The notes below the pieces were generated by a model. The model ran no database searches, had not been told where the DNA came from, and saw nothing but the letters and a program-made list of their open reading frames with translations. Shown here piece by piece: positions 50,210 through 60,000 of a stretch of DNA of 64,000 bases; positions within the stretch are counted from its first letter, which is position 1, and each line of letters begins with the position of its first letter. A program made the translations under genes and the position numbers. This stretch comes from Chitinophagaceae bacterium (GTDB lineage: Bacteria; Bacteroidota; Bacteroidia; Chitinophagales; Chitinophagaceae), in NCBI GenBank assembly GCA_016787085.1, contig JAEUVJ010000053.1, positions 186,001 through 250,000 of the forward strand. Direction: 5' to 3'.

Positions 50210-50226
50210 TTATTATTTTAAACTGT

Positions 50227-51129
50227 ATGGAAAAGCAAAAGAGAAAATTCCGTTGGCTGCGTCGGTTAATGAGAGTGATCACGGTGCTGGTCATACTGTT
50301 CATTATCGCCTGTTTTATTTTTGACTATTTTGTACAGTTCCGTAAATCAGATGATGAACTGCAAAAGATCTTTGCAGAGCGGAATATAGATGGCAGGATC
50401 GGGTATTATGAGTCGGGCGGAAGAAAGCTGCGTTATTCCAGCGCCGGTAATGATAGTCTTCCCGCTTTGTTAATGCTTCATGGTTCTCCCGGCTCGATCA
50501 GTTATTATAGCGGCCGGTTTGCAGATAGCACGATAAAAAAACATTTTAAGGTCATTGCAGTGGACAGACCAGGTTATGGCTACTCAGGCTTTGGCGACCC
50601 GGAGCCTTCTATTCAAAAGCAGGCAGCGATGATAAGACCGGTACTTGACAGCATTCACAAGGTCAATCACCCGGTGATCGTAATGGGCGGATCGTACGGC
50701 GCTGCGGTAGCTTGCCGCCTGGCTATAGATTATCCCGGTTTGGTGGATGGGCTTGTTTTAACCGGTCCAGCTATTGGTCCCGGTCATGAAACCTATTTCT
50801 GGTTTACCAATATCATTGAAAATGGAGCTATCCGATGGTTCATCCCGCGGTTATTCAGGTCGGCCAATACGGAGAAAGTTCATCATAAATCCGAGTTGGA
50901 AAAAATGCTTCCTCATTGGAAGGATATCACCGTTCCGGTTGCATTCCTGCAGGGCGAAAATGATGATATTGTAGATACCTCCAATGCGGGATTTGCCCGC
51001 AGGCATCTTATCAATACACCTTTTCTTGATATTAAAATGATCAAAGGAAGGGAACACCGGCTGGCACAATTTGAATGGCCCGCTATCCGGGAAAGCATCA
51101 TGAAAGTTTACAGCCTGGCAAAAAAATAA
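50227..51129 (+). CDS. membrane-anchored alpha/beta hydrolase
   Basis: 300 residues. An N-terminal membrane helix (about 13-34, LMRVITVLVILFIIACFIF) anchors a hydrolase domain with oxyanion HGSPG, nucleophile GGSYGA (S156), and later Asp (ENDDIVDT) and His (REHRLAQ). It is of the proline iminopeptidase/haloalkane dehalogenase-like fold. It is 17 bases after the MOSC gene and ends at a terminator. Substrate unknown. Confidence 0.88.
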   Translation: MEKQKRKFRWLRRLMRVITVLVILFIIACFIFDYFVQFRKSDDELQKIFAERNIDGRIGYYESGGRKLRYSSAGNDSLPALLMLHGSPGSISYYSGRFADSTIKKHFKVIAVDRPGYGYSGFGDPEPSIQKQAAMIRPVLDSIHKVNHPVIVMGGSYGAAVACRLAIDYPGLVDGLVLTGPAIGPGHETYFWFTNIIENGAIRWFIPRLFRSANTEKVHHKSELEKMLPHWKDITVPVAFLQGENDDIVDTSNAGFARRHLINTPFLDIKMIKGREHRLAQFEWPAIRESIMKVYSLAKK

Positions 51130-51149
51130 AGCCGGCATGCCGGCTTTTA
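51128..51149. terminator. Bidirectional terminator
   Basis: A perfect palindrome AAAGCCGGCATGCCGGCTTTT (51128-51148) with A-run before and T-run after can stop transcripts from both directions. It directly follows the hydrolase stop and faces the convergent secreted protein gene. Confidence 0.85.
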
Positions 51150-51184
51150 TCAAAATAATGAATATAGTGTTCAGGCATCTGTAT

Positions 51185-51805
51185 TTACTTTTTTACCGGT
51201 ATGTGAAATTTTGATACCCAGGAGGGATCAATGGTACCGGGTGTATTGATGTCAGCACCGGGATATTTTTCCAGGTCAACTGTTAACAGGTAAATATGAT
51301 GCGGATCGTCCTTCAATGTTGTTTTCTCCCACAAATACGTACAGGAATGCTGCCCTTTTAATTCATTATCAGGTATAGGTCTGCTGTTCGCAGCGCCGCT
51401 CCGGTTGGTGCGGTAAGTTCCTTTCTCAGCTTTCGTGATAAAAATATTTTGCCCTTTGGCATCTTTGGTGAACTCAACCGTGCCTTCCACATGTGTCCAG
51501 GCTTCATTCATCATACCATAGATGTTGGCCTGCACGTACAACTGGAATTCAAACCGGTTATTGGGTTTGAAACGGAACTTCACCAGCATTCCTCCGCCGC
51601 TGGTGTATGTATTATAGTTCGGGCCGGAAGTAGTGTTCACATAGCCCACTGTTGAAATAGTGGAGATGGTCCAGTAAGTAGTGTCATTGGTTATTACTTC
51701 GGCAGGAACGGTATTAGTGATGGTCTGTGCCGGTTTGGATTTTGCGGTTTGGCCGTACAAGGAAGCCATTGAAATAAGGCTTACAAAAAGAAAAAGAATT
51801 TTCAT
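51185..51805 (-). CDS. secreted hypothetical protein
   Basis: 206 residues from the Met at 51805, which starts a signal peptide (LFLFVSLISMASLYGQ); the longer open frame adds a low-complexity prefix. The mature chain is beta-rich, with Thr/Tyr-rich TYWTISTISTVGYVNTT, then FRFKPNNRFEFQLYVQA. It resembles an uncharacterised Bacteroidota secreted family, possibly of ligand-binding type. No known domain is recognised. Confidence 0.7.
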   Translation of the reverse strand: MKILFLFVSLISMASLYGQTAKSKPAQTITNTVPAEVITNDTTYWTISTISTVGYVNTTSGPNYNTYTSGGGMLVKFRFKPNNRFEFQLYVQANIYGMMNEAWTHVEGTVEFTKDAKGQNIFITKAEKGTYRTNRSGAANSRPIPDNELKGQHSCTYLWEKTTLKDDPHHIYLLTVDLEKYPGADINTPGTIDPSWVSKFHIPVKK

Positions 51806-52040
51806 GTTCCAGGTTTTAATGAGATACGAAGCTATGCCTGACAAGAATAAAAGTAAAGCCATGCGGTTTTGAATTGATGCAGGAAAAGGATGAATTGGTA
51901 AATGACGGGAAGGAGTGAAGGCTGACCGGCAGCCGGAGGGGGCACAATTTCTGCACATGGACAGGCCGTTGACCTGAACATGTCAAAAGATCGGTACATT
52001 TAATAGCCATTTCTTATTCATTAACCTAAAACCTTTTTCT

Positions 52041-53600
52041 ATGCCCTTCTTTGATTTTCATATTCATCCTGTATTAAAATCGCAGTTCAGCGAGAAAACA
52101 ACCACAACAGAAAAGTTCAGTCCCTGGGAAAAAGTGCGCCGCCAGGATATCCCTTTTATGATCAAATGGTGTACGGAGTTTGAGTACATACTCGAATCAC
52201 AGGCCAATCTTTCTCAGTTAGTGGTAAATGATTGTAACCTTATTTGCGCTGTGCTGTATGTGGCTGAGCCCGGTATGATCAATAACGGGCTGGTGAAAAG
52301 TGCAGCCAAAGGAAAGCTAAGCCGTTATCTGCAACAGCCGAGAATTGATGCGATACTTAACGGCAACCCGTATGACCTGATGATGAATGATGACCTGAAA
52401 ACACTGACTGATGCAGCCCTCTTTGGCGTAACGGACAGGCAGGTGAAGATCATTACCCGCCGTGATCAGTATGATGAAGCCGACAGTAAGACCATACACG
52501 TAGTATTTACGCTGGAAGGTTGTCATTCGCTCTGCAGCAAACTGCGTAATTATAAGAAGGAAACCATCCTGCAAAACCTGGATGACCTCCGTTCAAGACT
52601 GCCACTGATATCCGTGAACCCTACCCACATGGAGCAATCCACGGTATGCAACCACGCATTTGCTATGCCGTATATGAGCGATGAGATTTTCAAACCGACG
52701 GGTAACCGGATATCCAATGATGGCATTGACATCATTGATCACTGTTATCAAAATGATATACTGATCGATGTAAAGCACATGAGTCTTGGTGCAAGACTTT
52801 ATTTGTATGAGTTGCGGAATTTTGGCCGGTTTGGTGCCAATGTACCGCCGCTGGTTTGTACACATGCAGGCTTTGCCGGTATTTCCACCAGCGAGATACC
52901 GGATTATATCGGCGACTATAACAGACCATCCGGAAAGAGTTATACCAGGATACAGTTTGGCAAACCGGTAAAGTATGGAAGCAATTTTGCCAGGCCTTCT
53001 TTTAATCCTTCCAGCATTAACCTGTATGATGAGGATATAACGGCTATCCTGGACTCGGGGGGTATGATCGGGCTTTCACTTGATAAAAGGATACTGGGGT
53101 ACCAGTCTTATGAAGAGAATTCACAGTATGCATATCCCATTGAGGAGGAGTATGTTTCTTATAAGGAAGAGAGTTTGTTCCTGCCTGTTGAGGATGGAGC
53201 AGAAGTGGGTAACGCTATTGCAGATGGCCTTTGCATGACCTGGAGTGAAATAAAAGAAGGTGGGGTTGTCAATCCGAATGTCTCTTTTCAGCACCTGCGG
53301 CATTTCATGGCACATGTACTGCACGTGATCGTATTATCAGGCAATAAGGCGTCACAGTCACTGAAACAATTGTGTATTGGCTCCGATTTTGACGGGCTCA
53401 TCAACCCGATCTGGTGCTGTGAGACTACGGATGAAGTATATCACTTCAAACAGGATTTTGAAGACCATTTTGAAGATTTTGCAGAACAAAGCGAGGTCAG
53501 TTTGCCTGCCGGCTTTGATGTCAAAGTTTTTTCGGAAGATCTTTTCTTCCGGAACGGTAGGGATTTTGTCATGGCAAGATTAGATGTGCTGAACTCATAG
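52041..53600 (+). CDS. divergent membrane dipeptidase (M19)-like amidohydrolase
   Basis: 519 residues, no signal peptide. The order of metal motifs follows M19/renal dipeptidase: FDFHIHP at the start, TLEGCHS near 159, DVKHMS near 245, VCTHAG near 272 and CIGSDFDG near 453. The HxH in the first motif replaces the canonical HxD. Insertions make it longer than usual (about 370-400). Members hydrolyse dipeptides or related amides. It is probably translated from its own promoter; the phosphodiesterase follows 28 bases later. Confidence 0.82.
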   Translation: MPFFDFHIHPVLKSQFSEKTTTTEKFSPWEKVRRQDIPFMIKWCTEFEYILESQANLSQLVVNDCNLICAVLYVAEPGMINNGLVKSAAKGKLSRYLQQPRIDAILNGNPYDLMMNDDLKTLTDAALFGVTDRQVKIITRRDQYDEADSKTIHVVFTLEGCHSLCSKLRNYKKETILQNLDDLRSRLPLISVNPTHMEQSTVCNHAFAMPYMSDEIFKPTGNRISNDGIDIIDHCYQNDILIDVKHMSLGARLYLYELRNFGRFGANVPPLVCTHAGFAGISTSEIPDYIGDYNRPSGKSYTRIQFGKPVKYGSNFARPSFNPSSINLYDEDITAILDSGGMIGLSLDKRILGYQSYEENSQYAYPIEEEYVSYKEESLFLPVEDGAEVGNAIADGLCMTWSEIKEGGVVNPNVSFQHLRHFMAHVLHVIVLSGNKASQSLKQLCIGSDFDGLINPIWCCETTDEVYHFKQDFEDHFEDFAEQSEVSLPAGFDVKVFSEDLFFRNGRDFVMARLDVLNS

Positions 53601-53628
53601 GCCCTGCTTTTAGCCGGTCTAAAAGTGT

Positions 53629-54909
53629 TTGTCCCTTCGTTACATTTGCGGAGTGGGAAAACAACTTTCATTTGTAGGACTTACTTTTTATGTTCTTGCG
53701 TGCAGTGCACAACCAGACACTGTGCAAAAGATCATCACCGGAAGGACCAACAGCGCTGAACAACAGCAGAAACCTTATGTGATATTGATATCAGCGGATG
53801 GTTTCCGGTATGATTATGCAGAGAAATATGGGGCAAAGAACCTGCTGGCGCTGGCCAATAGCGGGGTAAAAGCGGAAGCGATGATCCCTTCTTATCCGAC
53901 GGTGACCTTTCCCAATCATTATAGTATCGCTACGGGCCTGTATCCTTCCCATCATGGCCTGGTCAATAATTATTTTTACTCACCAGGCCGGAAACAGTTT
54001 TATTCTATGAAGGACAGGCAAGCGGTGAGAGATGGGACCTGGTATGGAGGTATTCCTGTCTGGGTATTGGCCGAACAGCAGCACATGCTGTCTGCCAGCT
54101 TTTACTGGGTAGGTTCTGAAGCGGCCATCAAAGGGATCCGGCCAACTTATTATTACCAGTATAATGAGGATATACCGATAGAAAGAAGGATACAGGGGGT
54201 AGTGGACTGGTTAGAACTACCCGCTGACCGGCGCCCGCATTTGATCACCTTTTATATCCCGGAAGTGGATGACGCAGGTCATGATTACGGACCTGATGCG
54301 CCTGAAACAGCCAGGGCGGTGAAATGGGTGGACTCAGTTGTGCAAAAGCTTTATGAGACGGTACAGGCTACCGGGCTGCGGGTGAACTTCCTGTTTGTAT
54401 CAGATCATGGCATGACTAACATAGAAACTATTCATACCCTGCCAATGCCTGCTGCTGTTGATACCGGTAAATTCTATATACCAAGAGGGTTCGAGCTGGC
54501 AGCATTATATGCAAAGAATAAAAAAGATATCAGGCCTGTTTACCGGAAGCTAAAAAAACAGGAGAAAGGTTTTACCGCATATCTTAAAACCAACATGCCT
54601 TCATACCTGTGTTACAGTAAAAAGGACGACCACATGAATGTGATCGGGGATATATTGCTGGTACCTGACTGGCCAAGGACCTTTAACTTTTATTCAGGTC
54701 ACCCCGATCCAGGCGCCCATGGGTTTGATCCTTTGCGGGTAAAGGATATGCAGGCGGTGTTTTATGCCTGGGGGCCTGATCTTAAGAATATACAGATCCC
54801 TGCTTTTGAGAATATTCATGTCTATCCCGTTATGGCAAGGCTGCTCGGGCTTTCTTACACACATACAATAGATGGCAATGCGGAACTAGCTGACAGGATC
54901 GTGAAATAG
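53629..54909 (+). CDS. NPP-type alkaline phosphatase superfamily protein
   Basis: 426 residues if the TTG at 53629 is used; a GTG at 53653 gives an equivalent lipoprotein signal (LTFYVLACSAQ with a lipidated Cys). The catalytic block SADGFRYDY and PTVTFPNHYSIATGLYP holds the Thr nucleophile. Later metal residues are DDAGHDYGPD, SDHGM and HPDPGAHGFD, matching nucleotide pyrophosphatase/phosphodiesterases. It cleaves phosphodiester or pyrophosphate bonds outside the inner membrane. A TACATTTG motif at 53641 overlaps the N-terminal region and leaves the start unsettled. Confidence 0.88.
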   Translation: MSLRYICGVGKQLSFVGLTFYVLACSAQPDTVQKIITGRTNSAEQQQKPYVILISADGFRYDYAEKYGAKNLLALANSGVKAEAMIPSYPTVTFPNHYSIATGLYPSHHGLVNNYFYSPGRKQFYSMKDRQAVRDGTWYGGIPVWVLAEQQHMLSASFYWVGSEAAIKGIRPTYYYQYNEDIPIERRIQGVVDWLELPADRRPHLITFYIPEVDDAGHDYGPDAPETARAVKWVDSVVQKLYETVQATGLRVNFLFVSDHGMTNIETIHTLPMPAAVDTGKFYIPRGFELAALYAKNKKDIRPVYRKLKKQEKGFTAYLKTNMPSYLCYSKKDDHMNVIGDILLVPDWPRTFNFYSGHPDPGAHGFDPLRVKDMQAVFYAWGPDLKNIQIPAFENIHVYPVMARLLGLSYTHTIDGNAELADRIVK

Positions 54910-54953
54910 AATGTTGTTGGTCATTACCTTTACATAGTTTCCTATCTCACCTC

Positions 54954-56171
54954 TTATATATTTTTTCTTACTTTAACTGGTGTACCCGGGTCTTTTTTTG
55001 AAATGATAGAAATGTAAATCGTTCCGCTGCAGAGGGTGGTGTTGGGATACCTGACCGTAAATCCTGTTGACCTGTCTGCTGACGTAAGCGACCTTAGTAC
55101 ATTATTGATAGTGATATCATATCTCACCTGCTGAATGCTGTTCAGGTATTTATTGTCCCCCTTTAGCAAAAACCGGCAATAATTAGTATTGTTCCGGTGG
55201 TCCCTGACCCTTGCGGATGCCACAGTGATATTGTTGGCTATTTCGAGGGCTGTTTTAAGTGTGTCACAGTATTTTGTATAAGCTGAGTGGCCGGCTTCAT
55301 GTCCAAGATCTGCTGATAACCGGTAATCATTACAAGCATTATTTAATTTATTCAGGGATTGATAGCAGCGTCCACGCAGAAAAAGTGCTTCAGGTTTTTT
55401 GTAATTTTTCTCCATCGCAGCAGTGAAATCATTTATTGCTTTTTCATAATTTCCGGCATTAATAGCTGTCATGCCATTCTGAAAAGAAAGTTCTCCTGTA
55501 TTGTCAGGTTTGGGCGAATCAGTTTTTGGCTGAGTTTCTTTATCCGTACCAGATGTGTTTTTATCCTGCGTGTCTTTCGGGTTTATCGATGTATCTGTTG
55601 TGATGGGCCGGGCAGTATCTCCTTCTGATGTTATTCTGTTTTTAATGTCACTTTTTTTATTCACGACTCCTTTTGTAATGAATATAGTTGCGAGAATAAC
55701 AATAATGCCGATCAGCACATAAAGAAAAGTTCTGCTTTTTACAAAAGAGAGAAATTTATTGCTGTCACTCCCCGACTGGAATGGGGCGGAGCCTGGGTTC
55801 AATTTGGATATCAATTTCCTTAGCCCTTCATCATAGCTTTTTGTAAAGTCCACGTATTGCAGCCTCCTGATACGAAAAGGGATCTGACAACTCTCCGCCA
55901 AAACCGGAATGACCTGTTTTCTTTCATCGAGTGCGTAGCTGATCTCGTCCATCACATTGTGCGAACCAACAGAAGCCGGTGTCAGGATCACAATAATACC
56001 GGGGGCATTTTTTAAGGCCTTCTCCACTTCCGTATCCCATCTTGAACCTGGAGGAATATCCATCTGGTCAATCCATACATTAGTTCCGGAGTTTTTTAGG
56101 TCACTTGCCAGCTTTAAGGCGAGTTTTTCGTCGGAGCGTGTATAGCTCAGGAATAGCAGAGGATCAGGCAT
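54954..56171 (-). CDS. TIR domain - membrane helix - TPR protein
   Basis: 405 residues from the Met at 56171. The TIR domain (1-135) has the opening PLLFLSYTRSD, then VWIDQMDIPPGSRWD and SHNVMDEISYALDE, where E76 is placed like the catalytic Glu of NAD-cleaving TIR domains. A membrane helix follows near 160-180 (FLYVLIGIIVILATIFI). After a Ser/Thr/Asp-rich linker, two TPR units occupy about 240-310 and a beta-rich end follows. It may be a membrane-bound sensor or defence protein, or a signalling scaffold. There is no recognisable effector gene adjacent. Confidence 0.85.
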   Translation of the reverse strand: MPDPLLFLSYTRSDEKLALKLASDLKNSGTNVWIDQMDIPPGSRWDTEVEKALKNAPGIIVILTPASVGSHNVMDEISYALDERKQVIPVLAESCQIPFRIRRLQYVDFTKSYDEGLRKLISKLNPGSAPFQSGSDSNKFLSFVKSRTFLYVLIGIIVILATIFITKGVVNKKSDIKNRITSEGDTARPITTDTSINPKDTQDKNTSGTDKETQPKTDSPKPDNTGELSFQNGMTAINAGNYEKAINDFTAAMEKNYKKPEALFLRGRCYQSLNKLNNACNDYRLSADLGHEAGHSAYTKYCDTLKTALEIANNITVASARVRDHRNNTNYCRFLLKGDNKYLNSIQQVRYDITINNVLRSLTSADRSTGFTVRYPNTTLCSGTIYISIISKKDPGTPVKVRKNI

Positions 56172-56321
56172 AATGGAGGTATTAAAAATGAAATGGCCCA
56201 TCTGTTTGACGGGCCGGTATCACAGACAAGGTACAAAATTTCCGTAATTGGAAGAGATAGTGAACAAGGCTTAAAAAATGAGATTTCGTTTACTCTGCTG
56301 CCAATGTAAGATCATGATGAA

Positions 56322-56356
56322 TGAAAAAAGCTGCCTCATCAGGGGCAGCTTTTTTA
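56322..56356 (-). terminator. Hairpin terminator, bidirectional in form
   Basis: AAAAAGCTGCC (from 56325) pairs with GGCAGCTTTTT (to 56354) around TCATCAGG. The A- and T-runs suit either direction. It lies 22 bases beyond the stop of the DUF4382 gene. Confidence 0.85.
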
Positions 56357-56377
56357 TAGGCAAAAGTTACTTCCAGT

Positions 56378-56896
56378 TTATTTTATTTTCAATACCGGTT
56401 TTAATTTATAATCGCCGGCGCCTGTTTTTAGGATAGAAAGAGCCGCATCAAAATCAATGATCAGCGAATCCAGCGAAACATTCAGTTGCTTGTTCAGTTT
56501 TATTTTCAGGCCTGATTCGCTGCCGCTGGGAATGCTGAGCGGGTAAGAAATACTGTCAATCACAATGCTGTTATCGCTGCCCAGTACAAAACGTACTTCC
56601 TTTAATGTGCCGGTGGGAATGATGCCCTGTGCCAGCAGCGTATCAATACCGTTTTGCAGTTCAAGCAGGTTATACACACCGGCATGGGTATTTAGCCGGA
56701 TCCAGCCGGTAGAGTCGTCATGAATGTTGACCCTCACTTCCCGTATATCCACGTTTACTTCTGTAGCATTATAAGGATTGTCCGTTAGCCGGATACGGAG
56801 GGTAGTGGAGCCTGAGCTGTTATCTTTCTGGCAGGCATAAACCAATACGGATAAAATAGGGATAGCCAATAACCAGGTAATTTTACGAAGTGTCAT
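56378..56896 (-). CDS. DUF4382 lipoprotein
   Basis: 172 residues. The signal ends VLVYAC with a lipidated Cys near 22. The DUF4382 body (about 30-170) shows LRIRLTDNPYNATEVNVDIREVRVN, LLELQNGIDTLLA, GTLKEVRFVLGSDNSIVID and SGLKIKLN. Function unknown; this domain is common in Bacteroidota lipoproteins. It precedes a large T9SS cargo gene on the same strand. Confidence 0.88.
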   Translation of the reverse strand: MTLRKITWLLAIPILSVLVYACQKDNSSGSTTLRIRLTDNPYNATEVNVDIREVRVNIHDDSTGWIRLNTHAGVYNLLELQNGIDTLLAQGIIPTGTLKEVRFVLGSDNSIVIDSISYPLSIPSGSESGLKIKLNKQLNVSLDSLIIDFDAALSILKTGAGDYKLKPVLKIK

Positions 56897-56999
56897 GATT
56901 AATTTTTTTACAAATCAGAAAAAATCATGCCGTTTCATCTTTAGGTGATGGATGTGTAAAATTATAGCGTAAAAGAGTGTGATTTTCCAAACAGGGCAT

Positions 57000-58958
57000 C
57001 TATTTTGACAAAACGATCTTTTTATTGAATAATTCATTGCCCACTTGTATAACACCCAGATAAATTCCCCGTGGTCTATGGGCAAGTGCATCCAGGGTTA
57101 TGACATTGCTTCCCCGTTGTACAGATTGATTTATTGTACTGATCAATTTGCCTGACGGATCGTAGATGTCTACCTTGACTCTTGTACTGGCCGGGGCCGA
57201 CACCTGTATTTGCAGAACGTCCTTTACAGGATTGGGGTAGATGTTTACGGCTTCTATCTGTGTTTTAGTAACAGGAAGCGTAATGATATTACTGAATTTG
57301 GCCGTATTGTCAATATTTACAAGTTTGATCCGGTAATATACATTGCGATCGGGCTGGTTACCCAGATCATCCCGGTAATTATAAGTTGCAGAGCTTTCGG
57401 ATGATGCATTAGTGATTCTTCCTATGGTAGTAAAGTTTATTCCGTCCGTACTTCTTTGTATCTCAAAATAGCCGGCAGATTGATTATTGATCACTTTCCA
57501 GTTCAATAGAGAGATACTATTATTCAGGTTTCCCCTCAGATCAAACAAACTTGCAGACAGGGCCTCACAAAGAGGGAAGCTACCGATTTGGATAGTGTCA
57601 CTGGTATAAGCGCCACAACCAGTCAGCAGGTGTTGTGTGACGATGTAAGTGCCGGGGGTATCAACTGTAATAGATTGCCCGATGGGACTGCTTATGATAT
57701 TCCCGTTGGGTGTTGTCCAGGTATAAATAGAGGTAGAAAGGGGGTTGGACACATATATCTCGGAAATAGATCCTTCGTTACAAATAACTGGTGTTTCGGA
57801 TGCAACCTGTGCCATTGGTGGATCGAAAAAGGCGAATGGGGCCACAAAGTCTTTCAACTCAGCAGTGAAAGAAGCGGAAGCCCTTGTTTTTACAATTATT
57901 CTGCGAAAAGGCATACCGCAGGGATCGCCGCCTAGTCTTGTCAGCGGATCAAGCCCGAGTTTGGTGAGATTGACAGAGAGTTCTACAAATTGCCTGGCAT
58001 CATAATCGGTGGCAATGGCATCGTTCTGCAGTATAATCGAGAAAGGACCTCCCCATGTATTGTTACCGCATTGCAATCCTGTATAATAAGTACCGGCAGT
58101 TTTGGGTTGAATGCTGGCGTAGCCATATACAGAACCGGCGCTTGCCCCATTAAATTGTCCGCTCCAGTTGAACGCTGCAGGAGTAATGGACAGTTTTGAT
58201 TGATGTACCCAGATACGGGCTTCAATAAATGTGAGTGAAGAACTCTGGTATTCCGCACTAAAAATAATATCACCTGCTTTAGTGATATTGCCGGTCGCAT
58301 CAAATTCCCAGCTTGTATGGCCTTCATCAGGCCCTTCTCCTCCGAATTGTAATCCAGGTCTGTCGTAAAAGAAATCAGTCTGGAACATTTCGAAGTCGAG
58401 GTATCGGTTACCTGTAGTATTATCTAATGAGAGGCCGCCAAACATCCATAGCGAGTCAGTACCGTTGGGACCCGCCCTTCTTACATGTACGAGCATGTCC
58501 AGGATGTCATTTTTATCAGGGATACCCTGGGAGACCGGTGTTGTCCAATCGGCAGGGTTGTCGCCATTCTTATTACTGCCCGAGGCAAATACTGTCGAGT
58601 CATCGCCATGAAAGTCCCGTACAAGAATTGCATCAAGCAAGGTGCGGTTGTTGATGATACTATAAGCAGGAAACCTCATGGAACGGGCAAAGGTTGTCCG
58701 GCGAAAAGGAACATCAATTGCATAACGTGCAATGATACCGGCCGCACCGGTGGTATCAATTATAAATTGACCAGCGCCGGCGGTTCCCGGCAGGTTATAC
58801 CAGTCATCATTGCCGGGCTGTAATGCATTGTTGAAATAATTGGCCCTCAGATCCGCATCTACACCAAAGTTTGCCTTGATCACAGCGCTTGTGATCTGGG
58901 AGTATCCCTGTTGTGAAACGATCAGTAAAGGCAGCAAGATGTGTACAATTCTTCTCAT
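57000..58958 (-). CDS. secreted protein with type IX secretion sorting domain
   Basis: 652 residues; signal peptide 1-21. The C-terminal 75 residues (YPNPVKD..., VDIYDPSGKLIS, ...GIYLGVIQVGNELFNKKIVL) form a T9SS type A sorting domain, so the protein is exported through the outer membrane and attached or released. A PKD- or Ig-like segment lies at about 400-470 (CxEGSISEIYVSNPLSTSIYTWTTPNG), and an FN3-like one at about 480-570. The N-terminal half is not recognised. It is probably co-transcribed with the short FN3-like gene 41 bases upstream. Confidence 0.88.
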   Translation of the reverse strand: MRRIVHILLPLLIVSQQGYSQITSAVIKANFGVDADLRANYFNNALQPGNDDWYNLPGTAGAGQFIIDTTGAAGIIARYAIDVPFRRTTFARSMRFPAYSIINNRTLLDAILVRDFHGDDSTVFASGSNKNGDNPADWTTPVSQGIPDKNDILDMLVHVRRAGPNGTDSLWMFGGLSLDNTTGNRYLDFEMFQTDFFYDRPGLQFGGEGPDEGHTSWEFDATGNITKAGDIIFSAEYQSSSLTFIEARIWVHQSKLSITPAAFNWSGQFNGASAGSVYGYASIQPKTAGTYYTGLQCGNNTWGGPFSIILQNDAIATDYDARQFVELSVNLTKLGLDPLTRLGGDPCGMPFRRIIVKTRASASFTAELKDFVAPFAFFDPPMAQVASETPVICNEGSISEIYVSNPLSTSIYTWTTPNGNIISSPIGQSITVDTPGTYIVTQHLLTGCGAYTSDTIQIGSFPLCEALSASLFDLRGNLNNSISLLNWKVINNQSAGYFEIQRSTDGINFTTIGRITNASSESSATYNYRDDLGNQPDRNVYYRIKLVNIDNTAKFSNIITLPVTKTQIEAVNIYPNPVKDVLQIQVSAPASTRVKVDIYDPSGKLISTINQSVQRGSNVITLDALAHRPRGIYLGVIQVGNELFNKKIVLSK

Positions 58959-58999
58959 GGGCGGAATTTTGTTATAGTAAAATGGCCCTGTTTATGGTC

Positions 59000-59410
59000 T
59001 TAATGACTGAGGATTCGTACACCCGACACCTCAGATATTACAGAGCTGCCATCTGCCATCATAGCTGTGATCCGGTAATACATTTGCCCGGGCAGCACAT
59101 TCTCGTCGGTATATTTAAATGAACGGGAAGGATTAGCGATAACGGTAGTTACATCTTCCCAGTAGGAATAAGGATCTGCCGGGTCCTGGTAAGTCTTTTG
59201 GACAATGAAACTAACGACACCATCAACAGATGTCAGTCCCCATGTTGCCGTAATATCATTTTTCCCCTGGCGGTGTGTCCGGAAAAAGGAGAACTCAGTA
59301 TTCTGAGGAGCGGAAACAACCGCGGACTTATTATCCGGAAATGATGAAAGACTCCCCTGTGTATGAAAAAGTATGACGGCCGTTGAAAAAAGCAGTAATT
59401 GCGCTTTCAT
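59000..59410 (-). CDS. short secreted FN3-like protein
   Basis: 136 residues from the Met at 59410, which gives a signal peptide (LLLFSTAVILFHTQG). The mature part follows an FN3-like pattern: ITATWGLTSVDGVVSFIVQKTYQ, SFKYTDENVLPGQMYYRITAMMADGSS. The neighbouring T9SS cargo has a similar module, so both may act in the same surface process. No sorting domain is present in this one. Confidence 0.72.
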   Translation of the reverse strand: MKAQLLLFSTAVILFHTQGSLSSFPDNKSAVVSAPQNTEFSFFRTHRQGKNDITATWGLTSVDGVVSFIVQKTYQDPADPYSYWEDVTTVIANPSRSFKYTDENVLPGQMYYRITAMMADGSSVISEVSGVRILSH

Positions 59411-59832
59411 AAGGTATATGTTTTTATGATGTAAAGCTATTGGCTTTGCGAATCCCAAACAAGGTAAATGCACCACTTATAAAAATTGCAGTATATACTT
59501 TGACGGCAGATTATATTAGAAAGGAAAAGCGCTTTCTACCTGTAGAAAATACTACCGGAGAAATGGTAATGTCTGCAAAACGAAATGAACTGTAACCTAC
59601 TTTTTACGAAGTAAGTGTTAGCATGTATCCCTTTTTGACAATAATGCTTACCCCTTATGCACTCTTTTTTTGGATTTTCCGATTATTATTCTATTGAAAA
59701 CAGGATCCTTGACCTTGTCTGGGGCCGTGTCATAATGGGTGCAGGCCAGGAGAAACAATATTGGCTGGCAGCGTTGATCTGAACGGGTATGGAAGAACTG
59801 CTGGTTGTTTAATATCTCCTTACAGTCCCGGA
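59411..59832. other. gap with no convincing gene
   Basis: About 420 bases between the FN3-like gene and the terminator of the 37-residue protein. There is no ORF of quality and no clear promoter motif. I see nothing else in it. Confidence 0.5.
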
Positions 59833-59861
59833 AATAAAAAAAACCGGCTATAAGCCGGTTT
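59833..59861 (-). terminator. Minus-strand terminator
   Basis: AAACCGGCT (59841-59849) pairs with AGCCGGTTT (59853-59861). On the minus strand this is followed by a long T-run (complement of 59833-59840). It lies 26 bases past the end of the 37-residue protein gene and supports its transcription. Confidence 0.88.
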
Positions 59862-59886
59862 AAATCATTTTAGCAAAGCTCCGTTA

Positions 59887-60000
59887 TTAAGAACGGTAAT
59901 AAGCCCACACGGAAATCAATGCAGTTAAAAGAAATACACCGCCGACGACAAGCGTAGCCTGCACTTTTTCATCTTTTAATAGAGAGTTGATCTTTTTCAT
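59887..60000 (-). CDS. 37-residue single-helix membrane protein
   Basis: A complete short frame, MKKINSLLKDEKVQATLVVGG...WAYYRS, with one hydrophobic helix at about 16-33 and positive charges at both ends. It ends just upstream of a strong terminator on the same strand. The size is below normal ORF cutoffs. Its function is unknown; small single-span proteins often act as regulators of membrane complexes. Confidence 0.65.
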   Translation of the reverse strand: MKKINSLLKDEKVQATLVVGGVFLLTALISVWAYYRS

